From an uncultured Bacteroidia bacterium (GTDB lineage: Bacteria > Bacteroidota > Bacteroidia > NS11-12g > UBA955), in contig CALSPH010000001.1 in NCBI GenBank assembly GCA_943788195.1, positions 309,673 through 373,672 on the forward strand: DNA of 64,000 nt, given 5' to 3'. Below the pieces are notes generated by a model. It ran no database searches, was not told the origin of the DNA, and saw only the letters and a list, made by a program, of their open reading frames with translations. Positions within the stretch are counted from its first letter, which is position 1; every line of letters starts with the position of its first letter. The position numbers and the translations under genes are program-made. Positions 10,501 through 18,461 of the stretch are shown in pieces.

Positions 10501-11606
10501 GATTAAAATCAGTTTCTGAATTTGGTTGTGAAGACACCTTGGATGCTCCAATCACGGTAATCGTGAAAGAAGCTCCTCAAGCAGCATTTGCAATTGATGA
10601 TGCATGTAGTGAAACACCCACTACATTCACTAATAATTCCACCGCTCCTGCGAGTGCAACCAATAACTATACTTGGACCATTGAAGGAAACACAGCTGTG
10701 AATAACAACACAACATTCACTCACAACTGGTCAGCCTTAGGAAAGCAAACGGTAACTTTAGTTGCTGCTGCTGACAACAGTTGTACTGATGTGAACACAC
10801 AAGAAATCAATGTTAAGATTCAGCCTATTGCTAATTTTGAATTGGGAGATGTTTGTCAAGGTGAAACCGTCCAAATCCCGAATTTGACTACTTGGCCAGC
10901 GGGTGATGTTACCTACAGCTGGACCATAGGTATTTCAGCCAGTACATCTACTAGTACAGATGGTGCTCCAACAGCTATTGCTGATGCTGCTCCTGGAAAT
11001 TATAATGTTTCACTTACATCTACAATTACTGGGGGTTGTTCTTCAACTAAAGTGATTCCAATTGAAGTGAAGCCTTTGCCTGAAACATGTGACTTCACCA
11101 TTGATGATGATTTCAGTAATGGAATCAACAATTATGATTTAAACCCAACAGGAGGAAGCACTGCTAACACAAATTACACATGGGTGTATAGCTTTGGTGG
11201 CTCTGATGTTTCAACGAACGCAGGTAAACAAGATTTATTAATCCCTAAAACTGCAGGTATTGGACCAATTACCGTTACGATGATAGCAGATAGAAATGGA
11301 TGTAAATGCTCTAAAACGGTAACACGTGTAATTACCAGTAACAAGACCTTACCAAACGGAGCTGCATTTAAAGTGTATCCAAACCCTACAGAAGGAAACG
11401 TGAATATTGAAATTGCGAATAACAACCAAGAATTAGTAATTGAAATTTTTAACGCAGTAGGAACAAGAGTTGCAACGGTAGAAACCAATAACCAAAACAA
11501 CGGTTCATTTAAAGCAGATTTATCTAATCTTGCTTCTGGACTATACATTGTAAAAGTTAAATCTGGAGCTACGGTTACAACTCAACGAATTACACTTACT
11601 AAATAA
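7506..11606 (+). CDS. T9SS-secreted beta-helix/PKD repeat protein, copy 1
   Basis: A 1366-residue exported protein. A signal peptide ends near residue 33 (AMSSQAQ). Residues about 100-480 carry repeated N-x-I-x-x-N turns (NLIQDNYISN, GTIIDGNEIT, NITKNRIHH), which indicates a right-handed parallel beta-helix as in polysaccharide-binding or -cleaving proteins. A CARDB-like domain follows (VRITIKNNNFFPIKDVPV), then several PKD-type Ig domains (TWDFGDGSPTV, GYLWDFDEP, NYTWTIEG). The C-terminal ~80 residues are a type A sorting domain (FKVYPNPTEGNVNIEI ... GLYIVKVKSG ... RITLTK) that directs export by T9SS and usually surface attachment. No catalytic residues are identifiable. A paralogue lies directly downstream and a strong terminator follows. 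Confidence 0.85.
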   Translation: MKTNYLKRREIMGIKAIATFAIGLIFAMSSQAQITGNYEIDAAGTASSTVYLDFKSVIDDLQGFARTDGGYINSRTGGTIGGAFQGITGHATFTVKAGSGPYTLATRLTIPDIAAMSSSATVTFKGNNEVLTYAGSSSARATIHMNGADWFRFDSLSIINTRTSYAQCVRFSNNADDNIFENCEIRTPNVTGATTSTASGSVCIMFGAVESSVNTSQWGTSVRGNNGSRNIIRNNSIGGREGSGTGSGPRNAIILAGNSGGDGTEDNLIQDNYISNIYMVAINMEGADGTIIDGNEITNPDVTNPPSWGSAAINMDNSTAITSKETNITKNRIHHQYGTSSSGGAVYYGIWGRDVGNGDMNINNNTLYDVKVTNEVGLIIIGTRNAGKSIIYHNTAAIKGTGVGNPALFGCLFNGSTQNTVRNNNMEITFDRPGPHWGYFDRGTSIFDNNNAFIDRSGTGNPTTTDYYGQIGGTNIANLTAWQAQGRGLNSTDEFSNFLNYATGDLRPLNFTLNNTGVGLGVLDDINDSARSTTTPDVGAFEIKLDASVTAFPWTDFSVCGNFQDSVRITIKNNNFFPIKDVPVFYQINAARVDEIDTTTIPAGGSVDYTFSKMAKFNDPGANTFSAGIGVADDNLTNNSISYTVTVTSSPTGSMLTSNPGTGINQPIYNLSGCDVTVPGAPLDYTFSAPTGYTTYSASAGAGNWSASSQVRTIAGGTVVAGATADAPGTNDINVQVDPPVNMTDSPLMLYVTFVDPTTGCDTTYEKCITVAPRGIPDFGFPPVICENVFEVFDNLSTVSSGFLEYEWRIDSMGTIVGGALNTNPAFAFSAGTYDVTLVVVTDPYGYRDSVTKTVTVTPIPVVDFVRVNACEGQNVTLTNTTVPINSNFTWDFGDGSPTVNTVNAFKSYVPGGYAVTLKAEKNGCASEITKNVYQFAKPVANGSLLSGSCSNEAFKFNNTTTISNGNTGYLWDFDEPNAISTDPTPSYTFQTHGTKQVRLKSVSEFGCEDTLDAPITVIVKEAPQAAFAIDDACSETPTTFTNNSTAPASATNNYTWTIEGNTAVNNNTTFTHNWSALGKQTVTLVAAADNSCTDVNTQEINVKIQPIANFELGDVCQGETVQIPNLTTWPAGDVTYSWTIGISASTSTSTDGAPTAIADAAPGNYNVSLTSTITGGCSSTKVIPIEVKPLPETCDFTIDDDFSNGINNYDLNPTGGSTANTNYTWVYSFGGSDVSTNAGKQDLLIPKTAGIGPITVTMIADRNGCKCSKTVTRVITSNKTLPNGAAFKVYPNPTEGNVNIEIANNNQELVIEIFNAVGTRVATVETNNQNNGSFKADLSNLASGLYIVKVKSGATVTTQRITLTK

Positions 11607-11623
11607 GAATACTAAATATATTT

Positions 11624-11657
11624 AAAACCCGTGATCAAATGATCACGGGTTTTTTTA
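11624..11657 (+). terminator. palindromic terminator after copy 1
   Basis: Two 14-nt arms, AAAACCCGTGATCA and TGATCACGGGTTTT, separated by 2 nt and followed by more T. A Rho-independent terminator 18 nt past the stop codon. The same stem sequence follows the paralogue at 15945-15980. Confidence 0.85.
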
Positions 11658-11812
11658 TGTCCTAAAAAGTGGCCTGTTTTGAGCACATCGTTCATTCAAT
11701 GTCATTTTCAACCTAAAAATATTAAAAATATTGTGCAAAAATTTTTAATTCGAAGATATTTTTACGTACTTCCCACACTAATCTTAGGCAAAAACAATTT
11801 AAATTATATTAT

Positions 11813-12100
11813 ATGAGAACATTTTACACGTTATTTAACACAAAAAATGCGCTAAAATTATCCCTAGTAGCAGCCATCAGTTGGCTGGGTGGGTCTAGTT
11901 TGAATGCACAAATCACGGGAAACTACGAAATTGACAGAGGTGGTACAGCTTCGTCAACCGTTTACCTTGATTTTAAATCGGTTATAGACGACCTTCGAGG
12001 GTTGGCAAGAACAGATGGCGGATACATTAACAGTAGAACGGGTGGAACAATCGGTGGTGCTTTTCAAGGCATTACAGGGACACGCCACATTTACCGTTAA
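11813..12100 (+). pseudogene. N-terminal fragment of T9SS beta-helix protein copy 2 (before frameshift)
   Basis: This frame starts at ATG 11813 and encodes a signal peptide (residues ~1-33, ending SLNAQ). It continues with ITGNYEIDRGGTASSTVYLDF, which matches copy 1 almost residue for residue. At about 12076-12080 the sequence reads GGGACACGCC where copy 1 has GGTCACGCG, one base longer. The frame therefore leaves the homology and stops at 12100. The rest of the protein continues in the +1 frame (12015..15929). This fragment holds the real start and the export signal of the gene. Either a recent frameshift mutation, phase variation or a sequencing error explains it. Confidence 0.75.
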
Positions 12101-15100
12101 GGCCGGTTCTGGACCTTATACCTTAACCACGCGTTTAACGATACCTGACATTGCAGCAATGTCCAGTTCGGCAACGGTTACCTTTAAAGGAAACAACGAG
12201 GTACTCACTTACTCAGGCAGTTCATCGGCCAGAGCAACTATCTATATGAATGGTGCGGATTGGTTCCGTTTTGATAGCTTGAGTGTTATCAATACACGTT
12301 CAAGTTATGCGCAATGTTTTCGTTTTGCAAACAATGCAGACGATAACATCATTGAAAACTGTGAAGTACGTACCCCAAATGTAACTGGTGGAACAACAAG
12401 CACAACTAGTGGGTCTTGTCCAATATTCTTTGGCTCTTCTGAGTACACACTTAACGGTGGTCAATGGGGAACATCTGCTCAAGGTTCAAACGGTAATAGA
12501 AATATTATTCGCGATAACTCAATTGGTGGCAGAAACACAGGCACCAGTGCTGGTGCTGGACCACAATGCGCAATTAAATTAATTGGGACTTCTGGTGGTG
12601 ACGGAACTGAGGACAATGAGATTAGAGATAATTACATCTCTAATATTTATTATAGAGCAATCTATATTGAAGGCGCAGACGGTACCATTGTGGACGGTAA
12701 TGAACTAACTAATCCACATGTAACTACATTGAACGACTGGGGAACATCTGCTATCTACTTAGATAATTGGAACAATATTACAAACAAAGAAACCAACATA
12801 AATGCAAATAGAATTCATCACAATCATGGCACGACAGGTTCGTATCGTAGAGAGTATCATGGAGTTTACGTTTATGATGCGGGTGATGGTGATGCAATAG
12901 TAAGTAACAATGCCGCTTATGATCTTAGATCATCAAGTACGCTATACGGTTATAGAAGTGCTGGTTACAATGATGGTAAAATGACTTATCATCATAATAC
13001 CTTTGCTCATGTCGATAATTCTTTTACTACTAGTCCTACTGTGTATGGTGTTTATGCCAGTCCACAAGGATCTTCTAGTACAGAGCATATCAATAATATC
13101 ATTCAGATCACTGGATCTGGAGGAAGTCAAACAACCAGCCGATGGGCATTTTTTGATAGAGCATGGGGAAGTTCAACATTTTCGTATAACAATGGTTTTG
13201 TTGATCGAAGTGGAACCGGAAACCCAACCTCTGGAGACCATTATGGTTCGGCTAATGCAAATCAAAACCTTACTCAATGGCAAGCTGGTGGACGTGGTGC
13301 AAACTCAACAGAAATTGATGCGAACTTCCTAGATTACTCTACAGGAGATTTAAGACCATTGAGTTTTGCCTTAAACAATTCAGGTAACAACTTGGGTTAT
13401 ACTACTGATATCAACGATTCGGCCCGTTTGGTTGCGAATCCTGATAGAGGAGCATTTGAGATTAAAATAGATGCAAGTATTTCTGCATTTCCTTGGACCG
13501 ACTTTGCCGTATGCGGTGACTACCAAGATTCTGTGAGAATTACTATTAAAAACGAAAACAACTTCGCAATAAGAGATGTACCTGTTTACTTCCAAATTAA
13601 TGCGCTACGTACGGATGAAGTCATTACTTCTACTATACCCGCATTTGGATCAATAAACCATGTATTTGCTAAAATGGCTAAGTTTAATGACCCTGGTGCA
13701 AATACCTTTATTGCAGGAGTAGGAGTTGCGGATGATAATGCAACAAACAATACAATCTCTCATTCGGTTGTCGTTACATCATCTCCTACTGGATCAGATT
13801 ATACTGCTAATCCTATCGCTGGCATCAATCAACCCATCTACAATTTATCAGGTTGCGATGTAACTGCGCCCGGTGCTCCATTGGATTATACCTTTAGAGC
13901 TCCAGATGGTTATACCTCGTATTCAACAACAGCTGGTGCGGGTAACTGGAATGCTTCTTCTCAAGTAAGAACCGTTGCAGGTGGTACTGTGGTGGCGGGT
14001 GCTACTACAGATGCTCCTGGAACAAATGATATCAATGTACAAGTGGATCCTCCGGTTAACATGACTGATAGCCCATTGATGCTTTACGTAACTTTTGTAG
14101 ATCCAACCACGGGTTGCGATACTACGTATGAAAAATGCATCACTGTTGCTCCAAGAGGTATTCCTGACTTTGGATTCCCTCCAGTAATTTGTGAGAATGT
14201 ATTTGAAGTATTTGATAATCTTTCTACCGTTTCTTCTGGATTCTTAGAGTATGAGTGGAGAATTGATTCAATGGGTACCATTATAGGTGGTGCAATCAAT
14301 ACCAATCCTGCATTTGCATTTAGTGCAGGATCATATGATGTTACTTTAGTAACCGTAACTAATCCGTATGGATATAGAGATTCTGTAACTAAAACGGTAA
14401 CCGTTACACCGATTCCTGTAGTTGACTTTGTACGTGTGAATGCATGTGAAGGCCAAAATGTTACTTTAACCAATACAACTAATCCAATTAATTCTAACTT
14501 TACTTGGGATTTTGGAGACGGTTCTCCAACAGTGAATACAGTGAATGCATTTAAGTCATACGTTCCTGGTGGATATGCGGTTACACTTAAAGCGGAGAAA
14601 AATGGTTGTGCTTCTGAAATTACTAAGAATGTATACCAATTTGCTAAGCCAGTTGCCAATGGTGCTTTATTGTCTGGTAGCTGCTCTAATGATGAGTTTA
14701 AGTTTACCAATACAACTACAATTTCTCTTGGTAATACAGGTTACCTTTGGGATTTTGATGAGCCAAATGCAATATCAACTGATGCTAACCCTACCTACAC
14801 GTTCCAGACACCTGGTACTAAATTGGTGAAATTGAAATCAGTATCTGAATTTGGTTGCGAAGATGATCTAGACGTTCCAATCACTGTGGTTGTGAAAGAA
14901 GCTCCGAATGCTGCTTTTGTAATTGATGATGCGTGTAGTGAAACACCAACTACATTCACCAACACTTCTACAACTCCTGCAAGTGCAACCAATAACTATA
15001 CTTGGACCATTGAAGGAAACACTGCTGTGAATAACAACACAACATTCACCCACAACTGGTCAGTCTTAGGAAAGCAATCAATAACTTTAGTTGCTGCTGC

Positions 15101-15929
15101 CGACAATGGATGTACAGATGTGAACACTGAAGAAATCAATGTTAAGATTCAGCCTATTGCTGATTTTGTATTGGGAGATGTTTGTCAAGGTGAAACGATT
15201 CAAATACCTAATTTGACTACTTGGCCAGCCGGTGATATTTCTTACAACTGGACTATTGGTATTTCAACAAGTACTACTACAAGTACAGATGGAGCGCCAA
15301 CTGCCATTGCTGATGCTGCTCCTGGTAACTATAATGTTACACTTGAGTCATCAATTGCAGGTGGTTGTGCATCAACGAAGACTATACCAGTTGAAGTGAA
15401 GCCTTTACCTGAAACATGTGATTTCTCAATTGATGATGATTTCAGTAATGGATTCAACAACTTTGATTTAACACCAACAGGTGGAAGTTCTGCAAACACC
15501 AATTACAAGTGGGTGTATAGCTTCGGTGGATCTGATGTTACTACCAACGCTGGTAAACAAGATGTTGCTTTCCCTGCTGGAACTGGAACGGTTACGATTA
15601 CAATGATTGCTGATAGAAATGGATGCGAATGCTCTAAATCTATTGCTTATCAATTAACAAGTAACAAGACCTTACCTAATGGAGCTGCATTTAAAGTGTA
15701 CCCTAACCCAACAGAAGGAAACGTGAATATTGAAATTACTGAAAATAACCAAGAATTAGTAATTGAAATCTTTAACGCAGTTGGAACAAGAGTTGCTACT
15801 GTAGATACCAATAGCCAAAACAATGGTTCATTCAAAGCAGATTTATCTAATCTTGCTTCTGGATTGTACATTGTAAGGGTTAAAACTGGAGCTACAGTTA
15901 CTACTCAAAGAATTACACTTACTAAATAA
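12015..15929 (+). CDS. T9SS-secreted beta-helix/PKD repeat protein, copy 2 (body after frameshift)
   Basis: The genuine coding sequence of copy 2 resumes in this frame at about 12078 (GHATFTVKAG). The nominal ATG at 12015 only yields about 21 residues of out-of-frame translation, MADTLTVERV and onward, with no signal peptide. From 12078 on it is collinear with copy 1: beta-helix (NEIRDNYISN, GTIVDGNELT), CARDB-like domain, PKD domains and type A sorting domain ending RITLTK. The helix region differs substantially from copy 1, whereas the PKD region is nearly identical at DNA level. The body has stayed open for about 1,280 codons, arguing that the frameshift is very recent or artefactual. If real, the product lacks an export signal. 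Confidence 0.75.
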   Translation: MADTLTVERVEQSVVLFKALQGHATFTVKAGSGPYTLTTRLTIPDIAAMSSSATVTFKGNNEVLTYSGSSSARATIYMNGADWFRFDSLSVINTRSSYAQCFRFANNADDNIIENCEVRTPNVTGGTTSTTSGSCPIFFGSSEYTLNGGQWGTSAQGSNGNRNIIRDNSIGGRNTGTSAGAGPQCAIKLIGTSGGDGTEDNEIRDNYISNIYYRAIYIEGADGTIVDGNELTNPHVTTLNDWGTSAIYLDNWNNITNKETNINANRIHHNHGTTGSYRREYHGVYVYDAGDGDAIVSNNAAYDLRSSSTLYGYRSAGYNDGKMTYHHNTFAHVDNSFTTSPTVYGVYASPQGSSSTEHINNIIQITGSGGSQTTSRWAFFDRAWGSSTFSYNNGFVDRSGTGNPTSGDHYGSANANQNLTQWQAGGRGANSTEIDANFLDYSTGDLRPLSFALNNSGNNLGYTTDINDSARLVANPDRGAFEIKIDASISAFPWTDFAVCGDYQDSVRITIKNENNFAIRDVPVYFQINALRTDEVITSTIPAFGSINHVFAKMAKFNDPGANTFIAGVGVADDNATNNTISHSVVVTSSPTGSDYTANPIAGINQPIYNLSGCDVTAPGAPLDYTFRAPDGYTSYSTTAGAGNWNASSQVRTVAGGTVVAGATTDAPGTNDINVQVDPPVNMTDSPLMLYVTFVDPTTGCDTTYEKCITVAPRGIPDFGFPPVICENVFEVFDNLSTVSSGFLEYEWRIDSMGTIIGGAINTNPAFAFSAGSYDVTLVTVTNPYGYRDSVTKTVTVTPIPVVDFVRVNACEGQNVTLTNTTNPINSNFTWDFGDGSPTVNTVNAFKSYVPGGYAVTLKAEKNGCASEITKNVYQFAKPVANGALLSGSCSNDEFKFTNTTTISLGNTGYLWDFDEPNAISTDANPTYTFQTPGTKLVKLKSVSEFGCEDDLDVPITVVVKEAPNAAFVIDDACSETPTTFTNTSTTPASATNNYTWTIEGNTAVNNNTTFTHNWSVLGKQSITLVAAADNGCTDVNTEEINVKIQPIADFVLGDVCQGETIQIPNLTTWPAGDISYNWTIGISTSTTTSTDGAPTAIADAAPGNYNVTLESSIAGGCASTKTIPVEVKPLPETCDFSIDDDFSNGFNNFDLTPTGGSSANTNYKWVYSFGGSDVTTNAGKQDVAFPAGTGTVTITMIADRNGCECSKSIAYQLTSNKTLPNGAAFKVYPNPTEGNVNIEITENNQELVIEIFNAVGTRVATVDTNSQNNGSFKADLSNLASGLYIVRVKTGATVTTQRITLTK

Positions 15930-15944
15930 GATTAACGCTAACAT

Positions 15945-15980
15945 AAAAAAACCCGTGATCATATGATCACGGGTTTTTTT
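15945..15980. terminator. perfect 36-nt palindromic bidirectional terminator
   Basis: An uninterrupted inverted repeat with 18-nt arms (A7 CCCGTGATCAT / ATGATCACGGG T7). It lies between the convergent copy 2 and ThiL-like genes, so it can stop transcription from both sides. The stem is the same as that of the terminator after copy 1. Confidence 0.88.
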
Positions 15981-16009
15981 ATGCCTTGAAATCTATAAAT
16001 AAAATAAAG

Positions 16010-17026
16010 CTATTCCGGATTCGTTAAATTCAAACTCGTTACATTTTCCGTTCTTCCTGACTTTAATGTAATGAGTATATCCTGTGTTTGATCTGCAATG
16101 TATCCTACGATTGAAATATTATGCTTATTGGCCTCTATTAAATCATAACTAGATTGTGGCATTACTAAACACCATTCATAATCCTCGCCACCATTTAAAG
16201 CAGCTACTGTTGGATCAATCCCAAAATCAATCCCTTGCATTAAGGTTTGTGTATCTATGGGAAGCTTATCTTCGTATAACATTGCTCCTAGCCCACTTGT
16301 TCCTAACACAGTCTTAATTGATTGAGCCAATCCATCTGAAATTAAAGAAGCAGCAGAAAGTTCGAGTTTCTCTCCCACTACCATTTCAAGAATATCTTGT
16401 CTAAGGTCAGGTTTCAGCTGCCTTCCAACAATATATGCTTTCTCCTCTAAATCTGGTTGCATCTCAGGATTCTCCTTAAATATACGTTTCTCCCGTTCTA
16501 ATAACATTAAACCAAGATATGCAGCTCCTAAATCTCCCGTTACACAAATCAAATCTCCCGCGTTCAATTCACTATTAATCCATGGAGTTCTTGCAGGTAA
16601 AGAGCTTGATATTGTGGTTATGTTAAAATATAAACCCGATGCTGTGGTAGTTACATCGACAATCTTATATGCACACTTGTACTGATCACATGCTGCACCA
16701 ACTCCACTTACCAACTCTTCCAATGCATCTAATGAATAAATTGAACTTGTTGTAATGGATAACAACACCAAATCTGGTCGTATTCCTTTTACCAGCATTT
16801 TTGACAAGCCAGCAACCACCATTTTAAAGCCCAAATGCTTCCATGGAGTATAGGTCAAATCAAAATGCGCTGTGTTATTCCATTGTAAATGATCAATAAC
16901 TAATTCTGCCCCATTATTCGCAATATGGTTTATATCAATTAATTGATCCGTATTGGAATTAAGGCGTACTAATAAATCCTCTTTAGTAAACTCCGATAAA
17001 GAAGTATGATTTGCATTTTGAAACAT
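16010..17026 (-). CDS. ThiL-like (thiamine-phosphate kinase family) protein, catalytic residues lost
   Basis: A 338-residue protein that aligns along its whole length with ThiL, the kinase making thiamine pyrophosphate from thiamine monophosphate. Family landmarks include FDLTYTPWKHLGFK, GDLICVTGDLGAAYLGL, EREKRIFKENPEMQPDLE, LISDGLAQSI and NGGEDYEW. However, the acidic motifs that bind Mg-ATP are altered: GDDAAV reads NNGAELV; the TTD/STD strand reads VIDHLQ; NLSD reads GLSK; GGDT reads IVDVTT; DISDG reads LISDG. It is probably a catalytically inactive homologue or a protein with a changed function. A -7 promoter box lies 4 nt before the ATG. No other thiamine gene is nearby. Confidence 0.75.
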   Translation of the reverse strand: MFQNANHTSLSEFTKEDLLVRLNSNTDQLIDINHIANNGAELVIDHLQWNNTAHFDLTYTPWKHLGFKMVVAGLSKMLVKGIRPDLVLLSITTSSIYSLDALEELVSGVGAACDQYKCAYKIVDVTTTASGLYFNITTISSSLPARTPWINSELNAGDLICVTGDLGAAYLGLMLLEREKRIFKENPEMQPDLEEKAYIVGRQLKPDLRQDILEMVVGEKLELSAASLISDGLAQSIKTVLGTSGLGAMLYEDKLPIDTQTLMQGIDFGIDPTVAALNGGEDYEWCLVMPQSSYDLIEANKHNISIVGYIADQTQDILITLKSGRTENVTSLNLTNPE

Positions 17027-17030
17027 AGTG

Positions 17031-17038
17031 CAAACGTA
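17031..17038 (-). promoter_or_regulatory. -7 promoter box of ThiL-like gene
   Basis: On the minus strand TACGTTTG (TAnnTTTG consensus) is followed by only CACT before the ATG at 17026. The transcript should begin at or next to the start codon. Confidence 0.55.
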
Positions 17039-17040
17039 CT

Positions 17041-17074
17041 AAAAAACCCCGACTGGTTATTCGAGTCGGGGTTT
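17041..17074 (-). terminator. Rho-independent terminator
   Basis: Stem AAACCCCGACT / AGTCGGGGTTT with a 9-nt loop. Read on the minus strand it ends in a T tract. It terminates the small exported protein gene (17095-17751) just before the ThiL-like promoter. Confidence 0.85.
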
Positions 17075-17094
17075 CAATCTGGATTGAGTAAATT

Positions 17095-17751
17095 CTATTT
17101 TTTCTTTCTTGCTTTTCCTTTTTCCTTCCGGTCTGACTTCCATTGGTTGTATTGGGCCGTTGTTAAAGCTGCCTTCAATGCCTCATCAAAGGTTTTGCGT
17201 GCTTCTTTCATTTCTTTCTTGGCTTCATCCTTAGACTCAGACTTACCATACTTTTCTCTGATTTGCATTTTAGTTGTGCCAAACGCCTGAGCAGCTGCTT
17301 TAACTTTTCCATGCTGTTCTGCAGACACCCTGTATTTAGATTTCATTGAATCCGCCATTCTTTCACTGCGCTGATCCAACCGTTGCTTCATTTGGATTAT
17401 TTTCTTTTGTTCAACGTCTGCTTTAAACTGCGTGTACTGATCAGAAGTCAATATCACCTTTATACTCGAATCGAATGTTTGCATTATTTGCTTCCGCTCA
17501 CCTTTGAGGCCCTTTTTATCTTCAGAAGACTTTGCCTTTTCTTTCAAGGCTTTTTGGGCCTTTCTTTTATCGACAATAGCTGCTTTAAAATTGGCTTTCT
17601 GGGTTTCATTTAGCCCATACTTAATGGCCACGCTGTCTAATCGACTTACCTTGTCTTTGTTCTTTCTTTTCTCGTGTGATCTGTTTTGAGCATTTGTAGT
17701 AAATACAATCCCCAAAAATACTGCTGTCAATATTATTAATCTCTTTCTCAT
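17095..17751 (-). CDS. exported Lys-rich helical protein with two LTxxQ-like repeats
   Basis: A 218-residue protein with a clear signal peptide (residues 1-21, TTNAQ). A very basic, alpha-helical mature chain contains two similar modules, one around FDSSIKVILTSDQYTQFKAD and one around FDEALKAALTTAQYNQWKSD. The pattern, helix then L-T-x-x-Q-Y-x-x-(F/W), recalls the LTxxQ motif of Spy/CpxP periplasmic chaperones and of the Bacteroidota DUF4890 group. A stress-related periplasmic role is possible but not shown. It ends in RKEKGKARKKK. Its terminator lies at 17041-17074. Confidence 0.6.
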   Translation of the reverse strand: MRKRLIILTAVFLGIVFTTNAQNRSHEKRKNKDKVSRLDSVAIKYGLNETQKANFKAAIVDKRKAQKALKEKAKSSEDKKGLKGERKQIMQTFDSSIKVILTSDQYTQFKADVEQKKIIQMKQRLDQRSERMADSMKSKYRVSAEQHGKVKAAAQAFGTTKMQIREKYGKSESKDEAKKEMKEARKTFDEALKAALTTAQYNQWKSDRKEKGKARKKK

Positions 17752-17795
17752 ATCTCTTAGATAAAAGAAAACAAGAAAGGTTTAATTAGATGCGA

Positions 17796-18461
17796 TTAAA
17801 AAATCAATGCAAACTCTATACTCCAGTTTTTAATGGGTTTCTTTTGGTCTGGGCTCGGCTTAACATCTTCAAAACCCGCCCAGTTATTCCGATTAATATC
17901 CGTTAAACCCCATTTGGCATTCAGTTGCAACCCAACGGAACCAAAATATTTATGAAAACCGGTCATTACAAAGAGTTCTCCTGTTTTCAGGGGTAAATCA
18001 AAATGCTTGGGTATGGGATTTGGTCCTAAGAGCATACTCGATTTAACCAAAAGCCCGCCACCGCCACCAGCCATGAGGAAGAATGGTTTCTCTTCATCCT
18101 TACCAAGGCGGTACATATATGCTAGTGGTAGTTCTGTATAGAAAAGAGCTAACTTTGAATAGGTATTGCTATCTGGATTGGTATTAAAGTTACTGCCCTT
18201 GAAACGCGCTGACAGCTCATAATAGAAATAACTTCTCTTTTTTATCCGACCATGATGATAAAATCCTGCGGCATACCCGAAATAAGGAGTAGGTTTTTGA
18301 AAATTCCCTCCCCTTACTGCACTTATTCCTGCACCAAGTCTTAATCCAAACTTAGATTTGGGGTTATATTTAATGAAATCAAAATCTTCCTGCGCTTCAA
18401 TATTATTGCAAAAAGCAACCAGACTTAATATCAATACTATTTTATAGAATCTTTTTACCAT
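17796..18461 (-). CDS. outer-membrane beta-barrel protein (PorT-like fold)
   Basis: A protein of about 221 residues with signal peptide [24 protein letters not shown] and a mature chain of alternating aromatic strands. Among these are [44 protein letters not shown] and the terminal IEFALIF ending in F, the usual outer-membrane signature. It fits the generic 'outer membrane protein beta-barrel domain' family of this phylum. I prefer the ATG at 18461, directly before the signal peptide, over the one at 18470; both overlap the 3' end of hscA, so the two genes are translationally coupled. Cargo or function unknown. Confidence 0.7.
   Translation of the reverse strand: MVKRFYKIVLILSLVAFCNNIEAQEDFDFIKYNPKSKFGLRLGAGISAVRGGNFQKPTPYFGYAAGFYHHGRIKKRSYFYYELSARFKGSNFNTNPDSNTYSKLALFYTELPLAYMYRLGKDEEKPFFLMAGGGGGLLVKSSMLLGPNPIPKHFDLPLKTGELFVMTGFHKYFGSVGLQLNAKWGLTDINRNNWAGFEDVKPSPDQKKPIKNWSIEFALIF

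Noticed and set aside
12015-12078. ATG 12015 as the true start of the second T9SS protein.
   Set aside because: The first ~21 codons are the wrong frame of a segment that is coding in the other frame in both paralogues, and they give no signal peptide. The real start is 11813 with a frameshift.
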